Below, in pieces: positions 29,441 to 38,431 of a DNA stretch of 64,000 nt; the stretch's first letter is position 1, and each line of letters opens with the position of its first letter. The stretch comes from Bradyrhizobium sp. CB1015 (GTDB lineage Bacteria > Pseudomonadota > Alphaproteobacteria > Rhizobiales > Xanthobacteraceae): the NCBI RefSeq assembly GCF_025200925.1, contig NZ_CP104174.1:1488001-1552000 (forward strand), read 5' to 3'. The position numbers were made by a program, and so were the translations under genes. The notes under the pieces are model-generated. The model saw only the letters and a program-made list of their open reading frames with translations. It was not told where the DNA came from and made no database searches.

Positions 29441-29751
29441 TCAAAACCGGCAGTGAGCTCGTCTTCCTGGACATAGAATTCCTACGCGCCGTTCGATGTC
29501 TCTGATCGTCTGAACGACAGATTGCTTCCATTGACTTCCGTTCGAATATACCCCGCCGATGCCGCTAATTCTCTCGTGGGGCTTCGTCCTGTCGGTCTTA
29601 CTGACGCAACGAACGCGTGCGAGTCTGGCGACGGGGCCTCTTCTTTCGCTGCAAAAGGAGCAACAAGGTTAGCGTTCAGTGGCGGACCATGCCGCCGACC
29701 AATTCAGGTAGTTGCCCCGGTTATAGCTAGAGATACCATGAGTTTTATCGT
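29441..29751. other. Gap before the transporter gene
   Basis: No gene is recognised. The DNA becomes visibly less GC-rich towards the transporter start, and its promoter should lie here, but I see no clear regulator site. Confidence 0.4.
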
Positions 29752-30648
29752 ATGAGAACGTCTTCTCTCGGACCGATTGCATTGGTGAATTCAAACCGTG
29801 TCGCTGTCTATAAAGCTATCGGATGTAGTCTGGCTTCGGCCGCCCTTTTTACCATTATGGTGGTGCTTATCAAAGGAATGGGTCCACAGTATCCAATTGG
29901 ACAGATTTTGTTCGTTCGTAGCTTGTTCGCTATGGTCCCAATCTTGTGGTTGGCATATCGGCTGAGCGGATGGCAGGAGCTGCGCACTAGGCGGATTAGC
30001 GCTCATCTCTATCGCTCGGGTGCTGGCATATGCTCGATGTTCTTCACTTTCACCGCTGTCAGCATGATCCCGTTAGCAACAGTCATGGCGCTAAGCTACG
30101 TTGCACCGATATTCGTTACGATCCTAGCTATTCCCATGCTTGGCGAAACCGTACCGCTCCATCGCTGGGCCGCCGTGATCATCGGCTTTGCTGGCGTTCT
30201 CTTGGTCGTTCATCCAGATGTTAGCGGCATCTCGCTCGGCGCTGTTCTGTCGCTGGCCGGCGCGTTGACTGCCGCGCTCGCGATGATTTTTATCCGCAGG
30301 ATGGCTGATACCGAGTCAAGCACTGCGACCGCTTTCTATTTCACACTGGCGGGAGTCGTCGTTGGCGCAGCCACCTTGCCCTTTGCAAATGTTTGGCCAG
30401 AACTCGCTGATATACCGACTTTGATTGCTATCGGGCTTGTCGGCGGCATCGGGCAGATCCTGGTAACTATGGCTTACCAGTTGGGGGCTGCTTCGATGGT
30501 CGCGCCCTTCGGCTATGTCTCGTTAGTTTTCTCACTTGGTATCGGTTTCATTATCTGGGGTGAACTTCCTACCATGATCGAATTATTTGGTATCTTCGTT
30601 ATAACTATCTCCGGCTTTGTCACTGCTTTCTATGAGCGACAACGATGA
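29752..30648 (+). CDS. EamA-type drug/metabolite transporter, inner membrane
   Basis: The 298-residue protein has about ten hydrophobic segments in two repeats, each an EamA domain; examples are CSLASAALFTIMVVLI and MIPLATVMALSYVAPIF in the first half and GFVTAF at the end. Members export small metabolites such as amino acids, purines or siderophores by proton exchange. The start is ATG 29752; there is no strong ribosome-binding site. It lies 221 bases before the opine-dehydrogenase-family gene on the same strand. A role in exporting that enzyme's product is inference. The gene is intact and lower in GC than the neighbours. Confidence 0.88.
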   Translation: MRTSSLGPIALVNSNRVAVYKAIGCSLASAALFTIMVVLIKGMGPQYPIGQILFVRSLFAMVPILWLAYRLSGWQELRTRRISAHLYRSGAGICSMFFTFTAVSMIPLATVMALSYVAPIFVTILAIPMLGETVPLHRWAAVIIGFAGVLLVVHPDVSGISLGAVLSLAGALTAALAMIFIRRMADTESSTATAFYFTLAGVVVGAATLPFANVWPELADIPTLIAIGLVGGIGQILVTMAYQLGAASMVAPFGYVSLVFSLGIGFIIWGELPTMIELFGIFVITISGFVTAFYERQR

Positions 30649-30869
30649 ACGTTGCCCTTCACAACGCGCTTTGCGGAGATCAAGAATGCCGACGGAACTC
30701 ACCACGTAAACCTGACATCATTGCTGAGAGGAATGCGCTGCAGGCCATAGATTGCGCGGCTTTCAACAGCGTTCGCCTATCCTTCGGCACGAGCCGCCCG
30801 CCCAGAAGACGAATCTCTGTCACTACGCTCGCGAGATCCGCTTCGGGGCACTATCCTGTAAAACCATAA
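30649..30869 (+). other. Spacer between transporter and dehydrogenase genes
   Basis: A 74-codon frame starts in an ATGA overlap with the transporter stop and ends just before the next gene, but its sequence looks non-coding. No hairpin terminator is visible, so the two flanking genes could share one transcript. Confidence 0.4.
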
Positions 30870-32015
30870 ATGAAAGAGGATATCATATGGGCAATCATAG
30901 GTGGAGGACATGGTGGTCAATCCATGGCTGGTCATCTAGCCATCATGGGATGTCGCGTTAGATTGTACAATAGAACGGCGAGAACAATTGAAGAGATAAA
31001 CAAACTTGGTGGGATCAATATTGACGGCGCTCTCCAAGGTTTTGGCGGACTTGAACTCGCGACTACGGACATCGGCGAAGCGCTCGCAGGGGCACACGTT
31101 GTGGTGGTGGTCACCCCAGCAACCGCGCATGCTGAGATAGCGACCAAGTGCGCTTCGCACTTGGTTGACGGGCAGATCGTTTTCCTTCATCCGGGTGCGA
31201 TGTGCGGGGCTATAGAATTCCGCGAGATTCTCCGAAATGCGGGTTGCACCGCAAATATCCCAGTTGCGGAAAGCAATCATCTTCTCTACGCGTGCAGAAG
31301 TGCGAAACCTGGTTACGCCGAAATCCTTGCCATCAAGAAGGATGTATTACTTGCCACGTTGCCGGCAAACAAGAATAACGAAATCCTGGAATTGCTCAAC
31401 GAGGTGTTCCCGCAGATTCGGGGTGCAAGAAATGTCCTGGAAACGAGCCTGTCCAATGGCGCTGTCATAATGCATCCGGCCCCCACGATCTTTAACCTCT
31501 CCATGATCGAATCTCAGCACGACTGGCTTTACTATTCAGAAGGTATCACCCCCACCATTGGAGCCTTTGCGGAAGATATCGACCAGGAACGCGTAGCTCT
31601 TGGGAAGTCTTTCGGCTTTGACTTGCCCTCTGTGCGCGAGCTGTACCGATTAATTTACGGTGTGCAGGGCGAAAGCCTTTCCGAAATCTGTCGCAAGAAT
31701 CCGGCCTACGAGAAGATTAGGGGGCAGAAAGACCTGCGGACGAGATATATTCTTGAAGATATCCCGTTCGGCCTCGTTCCCATGATCGAATTGGGCAGGA
31801 TGCAGGGATTGTCGATGAGCCGAATGAAGTTGATCGCAGAACTTGGCCAATATCTGCTAAAAGACAATTCATTCTTGTCACATGGGCGTACCCTGGCGAA
31901 CCTGGGCCTCGGCAATATGACATCTGAAGAGTTTGCCATGTTCGTTCAAACGGGTGAGCGACCCGTCCGCCATCGTGGTTCGCCCGCCATGTGTCGGCAT
32001 AGCCGCCGCGCTTGA
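30870..32015 (+). CDS. Opine/octopine dehydrogenase family protein with altered C-terminus
   Basis: The N-terminal NAD(P)-binding fold has GGGHGG at residues 11-16. The C-terminal helical NAD/NADP octopine-nopaline dehydrogenase domain contains HPAPTIFNLSMIES, ESQHDWLYYSEG and TRYILEDIPFGLVPMIELG. Such enzymes reductively join an amino acid to a keto acid, or oxidise the product. About 361 residues fit the family; the last 20 (from RPVRHRGSP) are read from the opposite strand of a phage-like gene, so a rearrangement at about 31960 replaced the original end. Activity may survive because the core is complete. The substrate is unknown. Confidence 0.78.
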   Translation: MKEDIIWAIIGGGHGGQSMAGHLAIMGCRVRLYNRTARTIEEINKLGGINIDGALQGFGGLELATTDIGEALAGAHVVVVVTPATAHAEIATKCASHLVDGQIVFLHPGAMCGAIEFREILRNAGCTANIPVAESNHLLYACRSAKPGYAEILAIKKDVLLATLPANKNNEILELLNEVFPQIRGARNVLETSLSNGAVIMHPAPTIFNLSMIESQHDWLYYSEGITPTIGAFAEDIDQERVALGKSFGFDLPSVRELYRLIYGVQGESLSEICRKNPAYEKIRGQKDLRTRYILEDIPFGLVPMIELGRMQGLSMSRMKLIAELGQYLLKDNSFLSHGRTLANLGLGNMTSEEFAMFVQTGERPVRHRGSPAMCRHSRRA

Positions 32016-32436
32016 CCGCGACCCATCCCGCGTCGCGTTCGAGAGAGTGCGCCAGGGCGACACAGTTGACCGCCCGGCGCAGATGCATTTGGCCGAGCAG
32101 GTAGCGGGCGGGCCAGCAGATCGCCGCCTCCATCCGCGTGACATCGCTGAAGGACGGCAGCAGGCGCGTGCGGTTCTGCATCCGCATCGTTTTCTCGAGT
32201 TCGCCTTGCGCCTGTTGAGCGAGCAAGTCCTCGAACTCGTAATTGTAGGCAGGCCACGGAGCGCCATAGCCCGCGACCGCGCGTATCGGGATCAGACGCA
32301 GCGTTCGCATCGCCTCGGCGAGACGCGTGCCCACGTGCGGGCCGCACCAGACCGAAGGCGCGACGTCCCCTATCACGGCCTCTTCGAGCGGGTTGAATTT
32401 CGGCGGTTCGTCGCGCCGGATCAGAATGCAGTCCAT
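31965..32436 (-). pseudogene. Phage-like conserved protein, 3' end lost
   Basis: ATG 32436 starts MDCILIRRDEPPKFNPLEEA; VWCGPHVGTRLAEAMRTLRL and RMEAAICWPARYLL follow, and the true sequence ends near KRGGYADTWR at about 31970. Beyond that it reads into the back of the dehydrogenase gene. The start overlaps the HNH gene by 16 bases, as in tightly packed phage operons. The function is unknown; the name rests on context only. Confidence 0.6.
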
Positions 32437-32735
32437 GTTTTACCTCTGTTTGGCGCATAGAGCTCGCGAACAAGCCGCTCACGATACGCCTGTTGCTTCC
32501 GTGTTTGTCGATCAGTGTCGGCTGCAGACGACAGCCCATGCTCCAGCTTGTGGCAGTCAGCGCAGACCGCTTCCAGGTCTTCGAGGCGCTCGCGAAAAAT
32601 TCGCTCATAGGTGCGGTGATGCACCTCCCGCGCCAAGTCGCCGCAGCGCTGGCAACCGCCGTGCTCGCGCTCAATGACGGCGTCCGCCTTGGTGCGCCAT
32701 TGCTCTGATCGCAGATAGGCGTCGTAATCCGTCAT
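32421..32735 (-). CDS. HNH-type nuclease-like protein
   Basis: The 104-residue protein has WRTKADAVIEREHGGCQRCG, LAREVHHRTYERIFRERLED and LEAVCADCHKLEHG: paired CxxC zinc knuckles around a central His-His, the pattern of HNH endonucleases. Phages use such proteins in packaging or homing. It overlaps the next gene by 16 bases, and its ATG overlaps the upstream stop as ATGA. The frame is intact. Confidence 0.65.
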   Translation of the reverse strand: MTDYDAYLRSEQWRTKADAVIEREHGGCQRCGDLAREVHHRTYERIFRERLEDLEAVCADCHKLEHGLSSAADTDRQTRKQQAYRERLVRELYAPNRGKTWTAF

Positions 32736-33760
32736 TCGCCGCGCTCAAAATTGTAGCTTGCTGTTGCTGCTTTGCGGGCGTTCTCTTCGCGAGGTTGCAG
32801 TCGGCAAACCGCCCAGTGTCGCTCTGAAACTCGAGTCCGAACTTGGTTGCGTACCCAAGCTCTTCGAACCGAGATTTCTTGTGATGCAGCTCGGTGTTGA
32901 ACTCGCGCTCGCCCTTGTCGTTGAACAGCCGACGCCGATGCACCACAAACCCCTGGTCGACCATGTTGTCCCAGTGCTTCGATCCGTGGATGTGCTCCAG
33001 CTCCGGCGGATCGCTGCGCCTGTAGCCATCTCCTGCCTTGGCCGGATGCGCGAGGATCTGCACATGGCAGTCGAGGTCGACGGCGAAATTGTACAGCTCG
33101 CGCAGGCACCGGCCGATAGTCGGTCTCGCTTTCGCGCGGCTCGCGGTTCGCTTCCAGCCGATTCCAGGGATCGATCTGCAGGAATCCGGACGCTGTGGCG
33201 ATGCACAGCAGCCTCCGCCTGCGACAACAGCCATTGCAGATCAGGCCACCGGTCGGGATGGGCCCATAAACAGATAGTGCTCATTGATCCAGCGGTCCGC
33301 ATCGGCGATCTCCCTGTCGGTCATCACCGACAAGGTGCCAGCCGCGAGCTTGCAGCGGTGTCCCCAACTGTTGAACCCCGGGGACCAGATCGTCATCGGC
33401 GGCGGATCCGGCAGATCGCTCATTCCGGTACAGGCCGCTCGTCGGCTACGGCAACGGGCCATAGAGCACCAACTCGCGCACCGCCTGCGCGCCATCGCTG
33501 CGCAGATGATCGTTGGCGTCCTTTGAACCTTCCGGCCAGTTGACGAAATAGAACCGCGCGATGCCGAACAGTTGGGCCATGGCCGCGCGCAGCTTCAAAC
33601 CGGCGCTGTCCTGATCGCCGCACCAGATGATCCGCTTAGGCCCACGAGCCTGGGTGCGGGTTCGCCCAAACGGCGTCGGAAGCGATGGTGGCCAGCCCGT
33701 CCTCGAAGACCAGGGCTGGCCGCCTCTACCCCGAGAGAGTCGGGCGACACTCACCTCGTC
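32732..33760 (-). pseudogene. Phage-type primase-helicase (toprim plus DnaB-like ATPase), broken
   Basis: Reading leftward: a toprim block (RIIWCGDQDSAGLKLRAAMA, KDANDHLRSDGAQAV), a linker, LAAGTLSVMT, then DREIADADRWINEHYLFM, LQIDPWNR in a further frame, and GRCLRELYNFAVDLDCHVQI-type RecA-fold blocks ending with HWDNMVDQGFVVHRR. The order fits a T7 gp4/Twinkle-type bifunctional enzyme. At least four frameshifts break it. The Walker A loop expected right after LSVMT is missing. The end meets the HNH start in an ATGA overlap. Confidence 0.65.
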
Positions 33761-34000
33761 CCCTCTAGAAGCGCGCGTATGCGTGCAGCGATCCGCCGCG
33801 CGTCCTTCGGCCTAAGATTGGGCTTCACGCTATCGAGTATGCCCAACACTGCCTGAGCCTCCTCGGCATCAAATGTCGCGACTTGGCGATCTGCCAGGCT
33901 CAAAGACTGATCGGCGACCCGGGCCTGATTGGCTGCAAGCACCTCAAGCGCTTGCGACCGTAGGGCCGTGATCTGCCGCTCGAATACATCGGTTGGCCCC
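33751..34000 (-). pseudogene. Small conserved frame (copy A of a repeated locus)
   Basis: The frame open from about 34010 reads FERQITALRSQALEVLAANQ, ARVADQSLSLADRQVATFDA and a basic end ARRIAARIRALLEGTR. It has no good start codon except a GTG at 33945 inside the similarity. A related frame lies at 36402-36557, also next to a palindromic repeat, so the similarity covers gene and upstream DNA. Helical, no family recognised. Confidence 0.4.
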
Positions 34001-34005
34001 CGGCT

Positions 34006-34079
34006 GAAGTTTAGCGGCCACGTGGCTCGGCGCCCGTCTGGAGAAAAAAGCGTTGTCCCTATCCCGCGCCGCTAACTCC
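34006..34079. repeat. Palindromic repeat, copy A
   Basis: The ends are GAAGTTTAGCGGC and GCCGCTAACTCC, with the inner halves GTGGCTCGGCGC and GCGTTGTCCCTA. It is the most diverged of the three copies in this orientation. Confidence 0.65.
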
Positions 34080-34295
34080 ACCGCCAGCCTCACAACAGCG
34101 GAAGAAGCTGACGGTGGGATACATTCATCGAAAAAAGCCGTGCCACAACTACCAGAACCGGTTGCCGCATCACAGCCGCGGGTCGCTGGGAGTGCGGGCG
34201 GGACTCGGCGCGGAGAAGGATGCGAGACACCTACTAGGATTGGTCGGCCACTAACCCACGCCCGAGGTCTAAACTGAGGCTCTTTTTTCTTGCAG
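34080..34295. other. Spacer between palindromic repeat and DUF3892 gene
   Basis: The first 90 bases (with CAGCGGAAGAAGCTGACGG) recur after repeat copy B and, inverted, near 41290. The remainder shows nothing recognisable. Confidence 0.45.
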
Positions 34296-34682
34296 ATGGG
34301 AGAGACCCGAGTGATCAGCCGCATACGAATTCAATGCATCAACAAGACTGACAGGCAGAACCCTCACGAGCGAGTCAAAAACGTTGGCGGAGTAACTCCG
34401 GACGGGTCCAGGTGGAAGCAATCCGTCAATGCCACGATCAAAGAAATCGAAAACGGTGTATGGGAGTTCTATGTCGAAGAAGAACACAAGGCCAATGTGA
34501 TCGTGGCCGTCCACAACGGGCACAAGTACATCAAGACGGACCATGTAGCCCTTGCCGATAAGGCGCTGTGCGACACCGATGTCTTCGCCGTTGTCATGAG
34601 CGGCGACGAAGTTGCGGCTGATCGAGTTGCCGTGTTCGAGCCCGAGCGCGCGGCGCGTGATCATCTTTTCCTGAATGCGTGA
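34296..34682 (+). CDS. DUF3892-type protein
   Basis: The sequence IRIQCINKTDRQNPHERVKN, then GGVTPDGSRWKQ and NVIVAVHNGHKYIKT, matches the short DUF3892 family of unknown function. After about residue 85 the C-terminus is longer and acidic. The start could be ATG 34296, or GTG 34311 with GGGAGA just upstream; the latter gives the more usual N-terminus. The gene is intact and not obviously in an operon. Similar proteins occur on phages and islands. Confidence 0.72.
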   Translation: MGETRVISRIRIQCINKTDRQNPHERVKNVGGVTPDGSRWKQSVNATIKEIENGVWEFYVEEEHKANVIVAVHNGHKYIKTDHVALADKALCDTDVFAVVMSGDEVAADRVAVFEPERAARDHLFLNA

Positions 34683-34709
34683 GCAGGTATTCGGTCACGG
34701 CGCTCCCCT

Positions 34710-35074
34710 TCAGCTGAACAAGGCGTTCTGATCCGAGTGCATTGCCTGCGGCGCGGAGCGAAGCGGTTTTGCGGGGGTGGGCTGCGGGAGATCGACGGCG
34801 GTCAGGCTGTCCTCGTGAGCCGTCATGCCGCTGACGTTCTTCCGGCGGTCGTGCCGATCTTGACGAGTTCCGAGACGCGCGGACGGATCGCCAGGACGCT
34901 TTCCTTCAGTTGCTTGGCGATCTCGTCAGCCGTCAGGCGGTAGCCGTTGAGCATCAGTTCGATGATCGCGATGCGGAGCATCGCTGCCCGGCTGACAATC
35001 TTCTCGGCGGCGTCACTCGAAGCGCCACCGCCCTTCGATCCCGGCGTGTTCAGATAATTTTGAGACATACACAA
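34710..35074 (-). pseudogene. Small phage-like winged-helix protein, frameshifted
   Basis: From about 35068 the leftward frame reads MSQNYLNTPGSKGGGASSDA, then MLRIAIIELMLNGYRLTADE and IAKQLKESVLAIRPRVSELV, which looks like a winged-helix DNA-binding domain. It then stops, while another frame continues RRKNVSGMTAHEDSLTAVDL. One frameshift near 34855 explains this. It may have been a phage regulator; the family is not known to me. Confidence 0.5.
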
Positions 35075-35578
35075 AGCTCTCCCGTTCGCCCTGAAGGGCG
35101 TTGTTCAGATCAGCGACGTGCGGTGTGGATTTCTCGTCCCCGTCCGGCGTGAATCACGCCGGTCCCGCCGGAATCAATGGATAGTCGACGGATTATCCGT
35201 CACGCAAGAGTTTTGATAGGCATCTTGACGGACGGCCGCTGGCCCATCGTTAGCGAGCCGGAAAGAGCAGGCCGATCTCGCGCATGGAAATCGCCAACTC
35301 CATATTATCTTTTGGGGCCGGTTTCGGTTATGCGCGGAAACGTCCGCAAAACTAAACCCCTGCTTTCGATAGGGCCTGCGAGACCATTGGAGGGTATCCC
35401 CTATATATAAGATAGTAATATATAGTCGTAATATATTCTGATGAAGATATGTGTGTAGGGGATTACGTCTATGTATAGGGGCGAAACCCCGGAATCGTCA
35501 GTTGATGTTTTGCTGGATGATGGATGAGTCCGTCACTTCGACGGATGGAAGTGGATATTATCCGATGCGCAGGAAGGT
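35075..35578. other. Gap with an AT-rich block
   Basis: No gene is recognised. At 35398-35445 there is a run of TATATA-type sequence (TAGTAATATATAGTCG) unusual for this GC-rich window. It could be a phage promoter or replication-origin DNA-unwinding region, or a relic. Confidence 0.4.
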
Positions 35579-36196
35579 CATGTCGGAGTGGGACGCCAAG
35601 GCGGCGTTCCTCAAGTGCCGGACGATGGTTGGTCCTTCGTTGGCTTCGCCAGCGCCTTGCCGTGCCATCCTAGTGAGGCAGAGGCCATCGCGCGGTATCT
35701 GCACCGGAAGAAGCTGATCTGGCTCTCGATGCGCGCTGGACACGGCAAAGTGTTCCCGGCGGCGATGCGTTCCGGTCGAGGTCGCCCGAGGGCGAGGGGA
35801 GTCGAGCAGCCGCCGTTGATTGATCCGGAACTGGCTGGCTTCCTCACCCAGGCGCATCCCACGTTCCTGAAGATCAGGCTCTTGCTCGGCCGCGATCCCG
35901 GCGGGGCATGGAACGAGCATCAGGCGCTCAAGGCCGAGATCAAGTTCGCCATCGCGGTCGAGGCGACGAACCTCATCAACCTCTGCCGCACGTTCGCCAA
36001 GGAACACCCCGCCATTCCCGTTGCCGCGCTCCGTGATGCACTCTGGCTCGATAGGCCGCACACCATGCCCATCGTCGCGCAGACGCAGCCCGATCTTGCC
36101 CCGGCCTGGCTCAGAGCATTTCGCCTAGCAGCCGAAGGGGAGGCGGCGGCTCTCGAAGAATCTGACCGACGAAGAGCGGATGATCTCCTACATTGA
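35579..36196 (+). pseudogene. Phage-like hypothetical protein, frameshifted near the start
   Basis: ATG 35579, with AAGGT nearby, gives MSEWDAKAAFLKC. The natural continuation DDGWSFVGFASALPCHPSEA lies in the next frame and runs through ATNLINLCRTFAKEHPAIPV to about 36150. The last residues before the stop at 36196 look out of frame, and the proper frame leads into the next entry. Unknown function. Confidence 0.5.
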
Positions 36197-36431
36197 AGCC
36201 GCCGGCGCATCCGGCATTGCCGCCTACGAGATCGCCAACAAGGGCAAGATCGCTCGCGACCGGGTCGCCATCATCGGCGAGATGTTCGAGAACATGGGCA
36301 CCAATCGGTCGGCTGTGGTCCGCACGTCGGATCGTGGACGCAAGGGGACGCGATACTTCATGCGGAAGTACGGCCAGCCGGTGATCGGCGAGGGCGGCAG
36401 GCTACTTTACTGTCGCGACTTGGCGATCTGA
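36180..36431 (+). CDS. Small winged-helix-like protein or C-terminal part of the preceding gene
   Basis: ATG 36180 gives MISYIEAAGASGIAAYEIAN, then KGKIARDRVAIIGEMFENMG and a basic end. The frame is open upstream to LTDEERMISY, so this could be the C-terminal domain of the 35579 gene after a frameshift rather than a separate gene. The alternation of helices and basic residues suits DNA binding. Its 3' end overlaps the antisense small frame at 36402. Confidence 0.45.
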   Translation: MISYIEAAGASGIAAYEIANKGKIARDRVAIIGEMFENMGTNRSAVVRTSDRGRKGTRYFMRKYGQPVIGEGGRLLYCRDLAI

Positions 36432-36557
36432 CAGGCGCAGAGCCTGATCGGCCGCGCGCGCCTGATTGGTTGCAAGCACCGCACGCGCTTGCGACCGCAG
36501 GGATGTGATGTGCCGATCAAAGCTCAACGAGCGAAGGTTTGAAGGGTTGATTGTCAC
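36402..36557 (-). CDS. Small conserved frame (copy B), 51 residues
   Basis: GTG 36557 gives VTINPSNLRSLSFDRHITSL, RSQARAVLATNQARAADQAL and a short end. It is clearly related to the frame at 33751-34000, but shorter because the shared sequence stops at 36411. No strong ribosome-binding site. A palindromic repeat lies 21 bases upstream. Unknown function. Confidence 0.4.
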   Translation of the reverse strand: MTINPSNLRSLSFDRHITSLRSQARAVLATNQARAADQALRLSDRQVATVK

Positions 36558-36578
36558 CGCCCATGCGGACCCATAGTA

Positions 36579-36644
36579 GAAGTTAGCGGCACGTGACTCG
36601 GCGCTTTGTCGGAAGCGCTGTCCCTACCACGCACCGCTAACTTC
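36579..36644. repeat. Palindromic repeat, copy B
   Basis: Perfect 11-base inverted ends GAAGTTAGCGG and CCGCTAACTTC enclose CACGTGACTCGGCGC and GCGCTGTCCCTACCACG. This is the clearest copy. Confidence 0.75.
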
Positions 36645-36826
36645 ACCACGGTCAGCCTCAAGCAGCGGAAGAAGCTGACGGGGTGTGGTATCATTCGGCG
36701 AACGCCCTAGCACAACTACCAGGACTGATCGTTATCCCTTGTTCATCAGTATCGGTCCTGAAGTCGCGCGAGCGCGGCTCGTCACTTTGACGGCAGGCGA
36801 TGTCCTACCGCGCTCACACTGCCGGG

Positions 36827-36904
36827 GAAGTTAGCGGCGACGTGACCCTGAACGCCTTCCGCTCAGCAAGGAAAGCGCTGTCCCTATCACGTGCCGCTAA
36901 CTTC
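36827..36904. repeat. Palindromic repeat, copy C
   Basis: Perfect 12-base inverted ends GAAGTTAGCGGC and GCCGCTAACTTC, with a second inner pair CGTGA/TCACG and the conserved GCGCTGTCCCTATC block. Confidence 0.75.
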
Positions 36905-37048
36905 AGTAGTCAGCCTCGGCGTCAAGAGGCCAACCACCCGGCTTTCCCGTGAGGGCTGTCACACCACGGGATAAAGCGGATTATAGCGGGAGAGGGGTCG
37001 TGGGGAGACCTACCAGGGTTAGTGCTTGCCGGTGCCCACGTGAAATCT

Positions 37049-37096
37049 CACAGTCTTCATCGCTCCAGGCGGCACAGTCTTCATCGCTCTAGGCGG
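37049..37096. repeat. Tandem duplication, 24-base unit twice
   Basis: CACAGTCTTCATCGCTC, one variable base, then AGGCGG occurs twice in a row. No gene is affected. Confidence 0.6.
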
Positions 37097-37344
37097 CGCA
37101 GAGTCGGCGCTCTAGTGTTTAGCGCCGGTGCAAAGATCGCGCGGCACGTGGTTGTGTCTTGCTTTCGACCTTAATCCCCACAGCGACTGACTTCGTGACG
37201 CGCGCCTTACCTACATACTCTTGTAGCTGACCAGTTCGTGCTCTCTTGGCTGAATCGCTGTCGGGACGCACCCTATGCCAGTCGCGAGCCCAATCGCCGG
37301 ATGGAGTGTAGCCATGACGAATGAGCCGGATGTTCCCTCGGACG

Positions 37345-37576
37345 TATTGCTCAGATCGAACTGAATGAAACGGCCGCGATCTGTATTGAGCAGATGGATG
37401 ACGAAATCACGCTCGTCATTGCAAGTATTGTCGGCGTTCACTTCCAAGTGACAGTGGACCAGGCGCTTGAGCTATCTCGGGCTCTCGCTGTTTCCGCGGA
37501 GAAAGCGCGTCAGTCGCTGCTTTCAACGAGGTATCATAGCGCGTTGCCACCCCACGGCGTTGATCGATCCTGTTGA
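37345..37576 (+). pseudogene. Fragment of a small unknown gene
   Basis: The frame reads GRIAQIELNETAAICIEQMD, then DEITLVIASIVGVHFQVTVD and QALELSRALAVSAEKARQ, which looks coding and helical. There is no proper start in frame; the part from ATG 37394 is open to 37576. A related fragment (EIKIDKTAAVIVQQMDDEIA) lies just before the peroxidase gene at 38438-38520. I do not recognise the family. Confidence 0.4.
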
Positions 37577-38205
37577 AAGATCCGCTCGACCTGGTTGCGA
37601 GCTCTCAGGAGACGATCTCCAAGGGGGCCATGGAGCGGAAAACGGGGTAGTTCTTTGAATGAAGACGTCAAACGTGTCGTAATTAACGACCTCGATAACA
37701 CGCTATTCGACTGAGTTGACTTATGGCATTCACCGCATGATGGCGACGGTCAACGAAATTAGGCGGCATCAGCTTCGATGACCTGAAGCCCGAAATCAAC
37801 ACCTCGTGCAGCAACCCCGCCTCCGGCTCAAGTGACCAAGAACGTCCATTGGTCATGTCCTTTGTCGCAGGAGCAAAGATACCGAGTCAACAACAACAGT
37901 TCGTTCTTGACGCTCGTCAAGCAAGGCAGTGCGCCGGTCGTGAAGCTCGTCAAGGTACTCGGCAATCGAACGGTGCGTCTCCTGCCATTCGAGATGGCGG
38001 CAGTGGTGAAACGACCATTAGCGCCATCAACCGCGGGGGGGGGAATGGGGCCTCTGGCGTTATGTCATCACTGAATCTCCGTCTGACCAACCAAATCAGG
38101 TAGGCACGCGACGAGCGGCTTTGGCGCTACAGTTCTTGCTGGTCCCTGGAGCTTGACGGCACCCCACGGAAGGAGCGGTGGTCAGGCGGCAAGTCTGGCC
38201 ATCAA
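37577..38205. other. Gap without a recognised gene
   Basis: Only short frames. A run of G at 38034-38044 and weakly coding stretches suggest decayed DNA. Confidence 0.4.
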
Positions 38206-38275
38206 GGTTAGCCGCGTGGCAGGGACAGCGCTTCGTTTATGCGACGTCCAAGGCGCCGAGTCATGTCGCGGCCAG
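38206..38275. repeat. Palindromic repeat family, copy D (inverted orientation)
   Basis: GTTAGCCGCGTGGCAGGGAC and AGCGCTTC, followed by GGCGCCGAGTCATGTCGCGG, are the complement of the core of copies A-C. Confidence 0.6.
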
Positions 38276-38289
38276 CTCTCCGGCAGCGC

Positions 38290-38350
38290 GGGCGCGGTAG
38301 GGACAGCGTCGTTTCGCATGTTTCGCGACGTCGAGTCGCGCTCGCGCGGC
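38290..38350. repeat. Palindromic repeat family, copy E (inverted, diverged)
   Basis: GCGGTAGGGACAGCGTCG and GACGTCGAGTCGCGC keep the spacing of the family core only 15 bases after copy D. Confidence 0.5.
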
Positions 38351-38431
38351 TTCCGGTCCGCGCGGGCGCAGCGGCCCTTCCAGCCGAGCCGATCACAAAT
38401 GGAGCCAGTGCGGTAATGGCGAAGTAACAGG

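Noticed and set aside
30645..30869. A 74-codon frame coupled to the transporter stop
   Set aside because: ATGA overlap is attractive, but the translation has no protein-like pattern and the region is better read as spacer.
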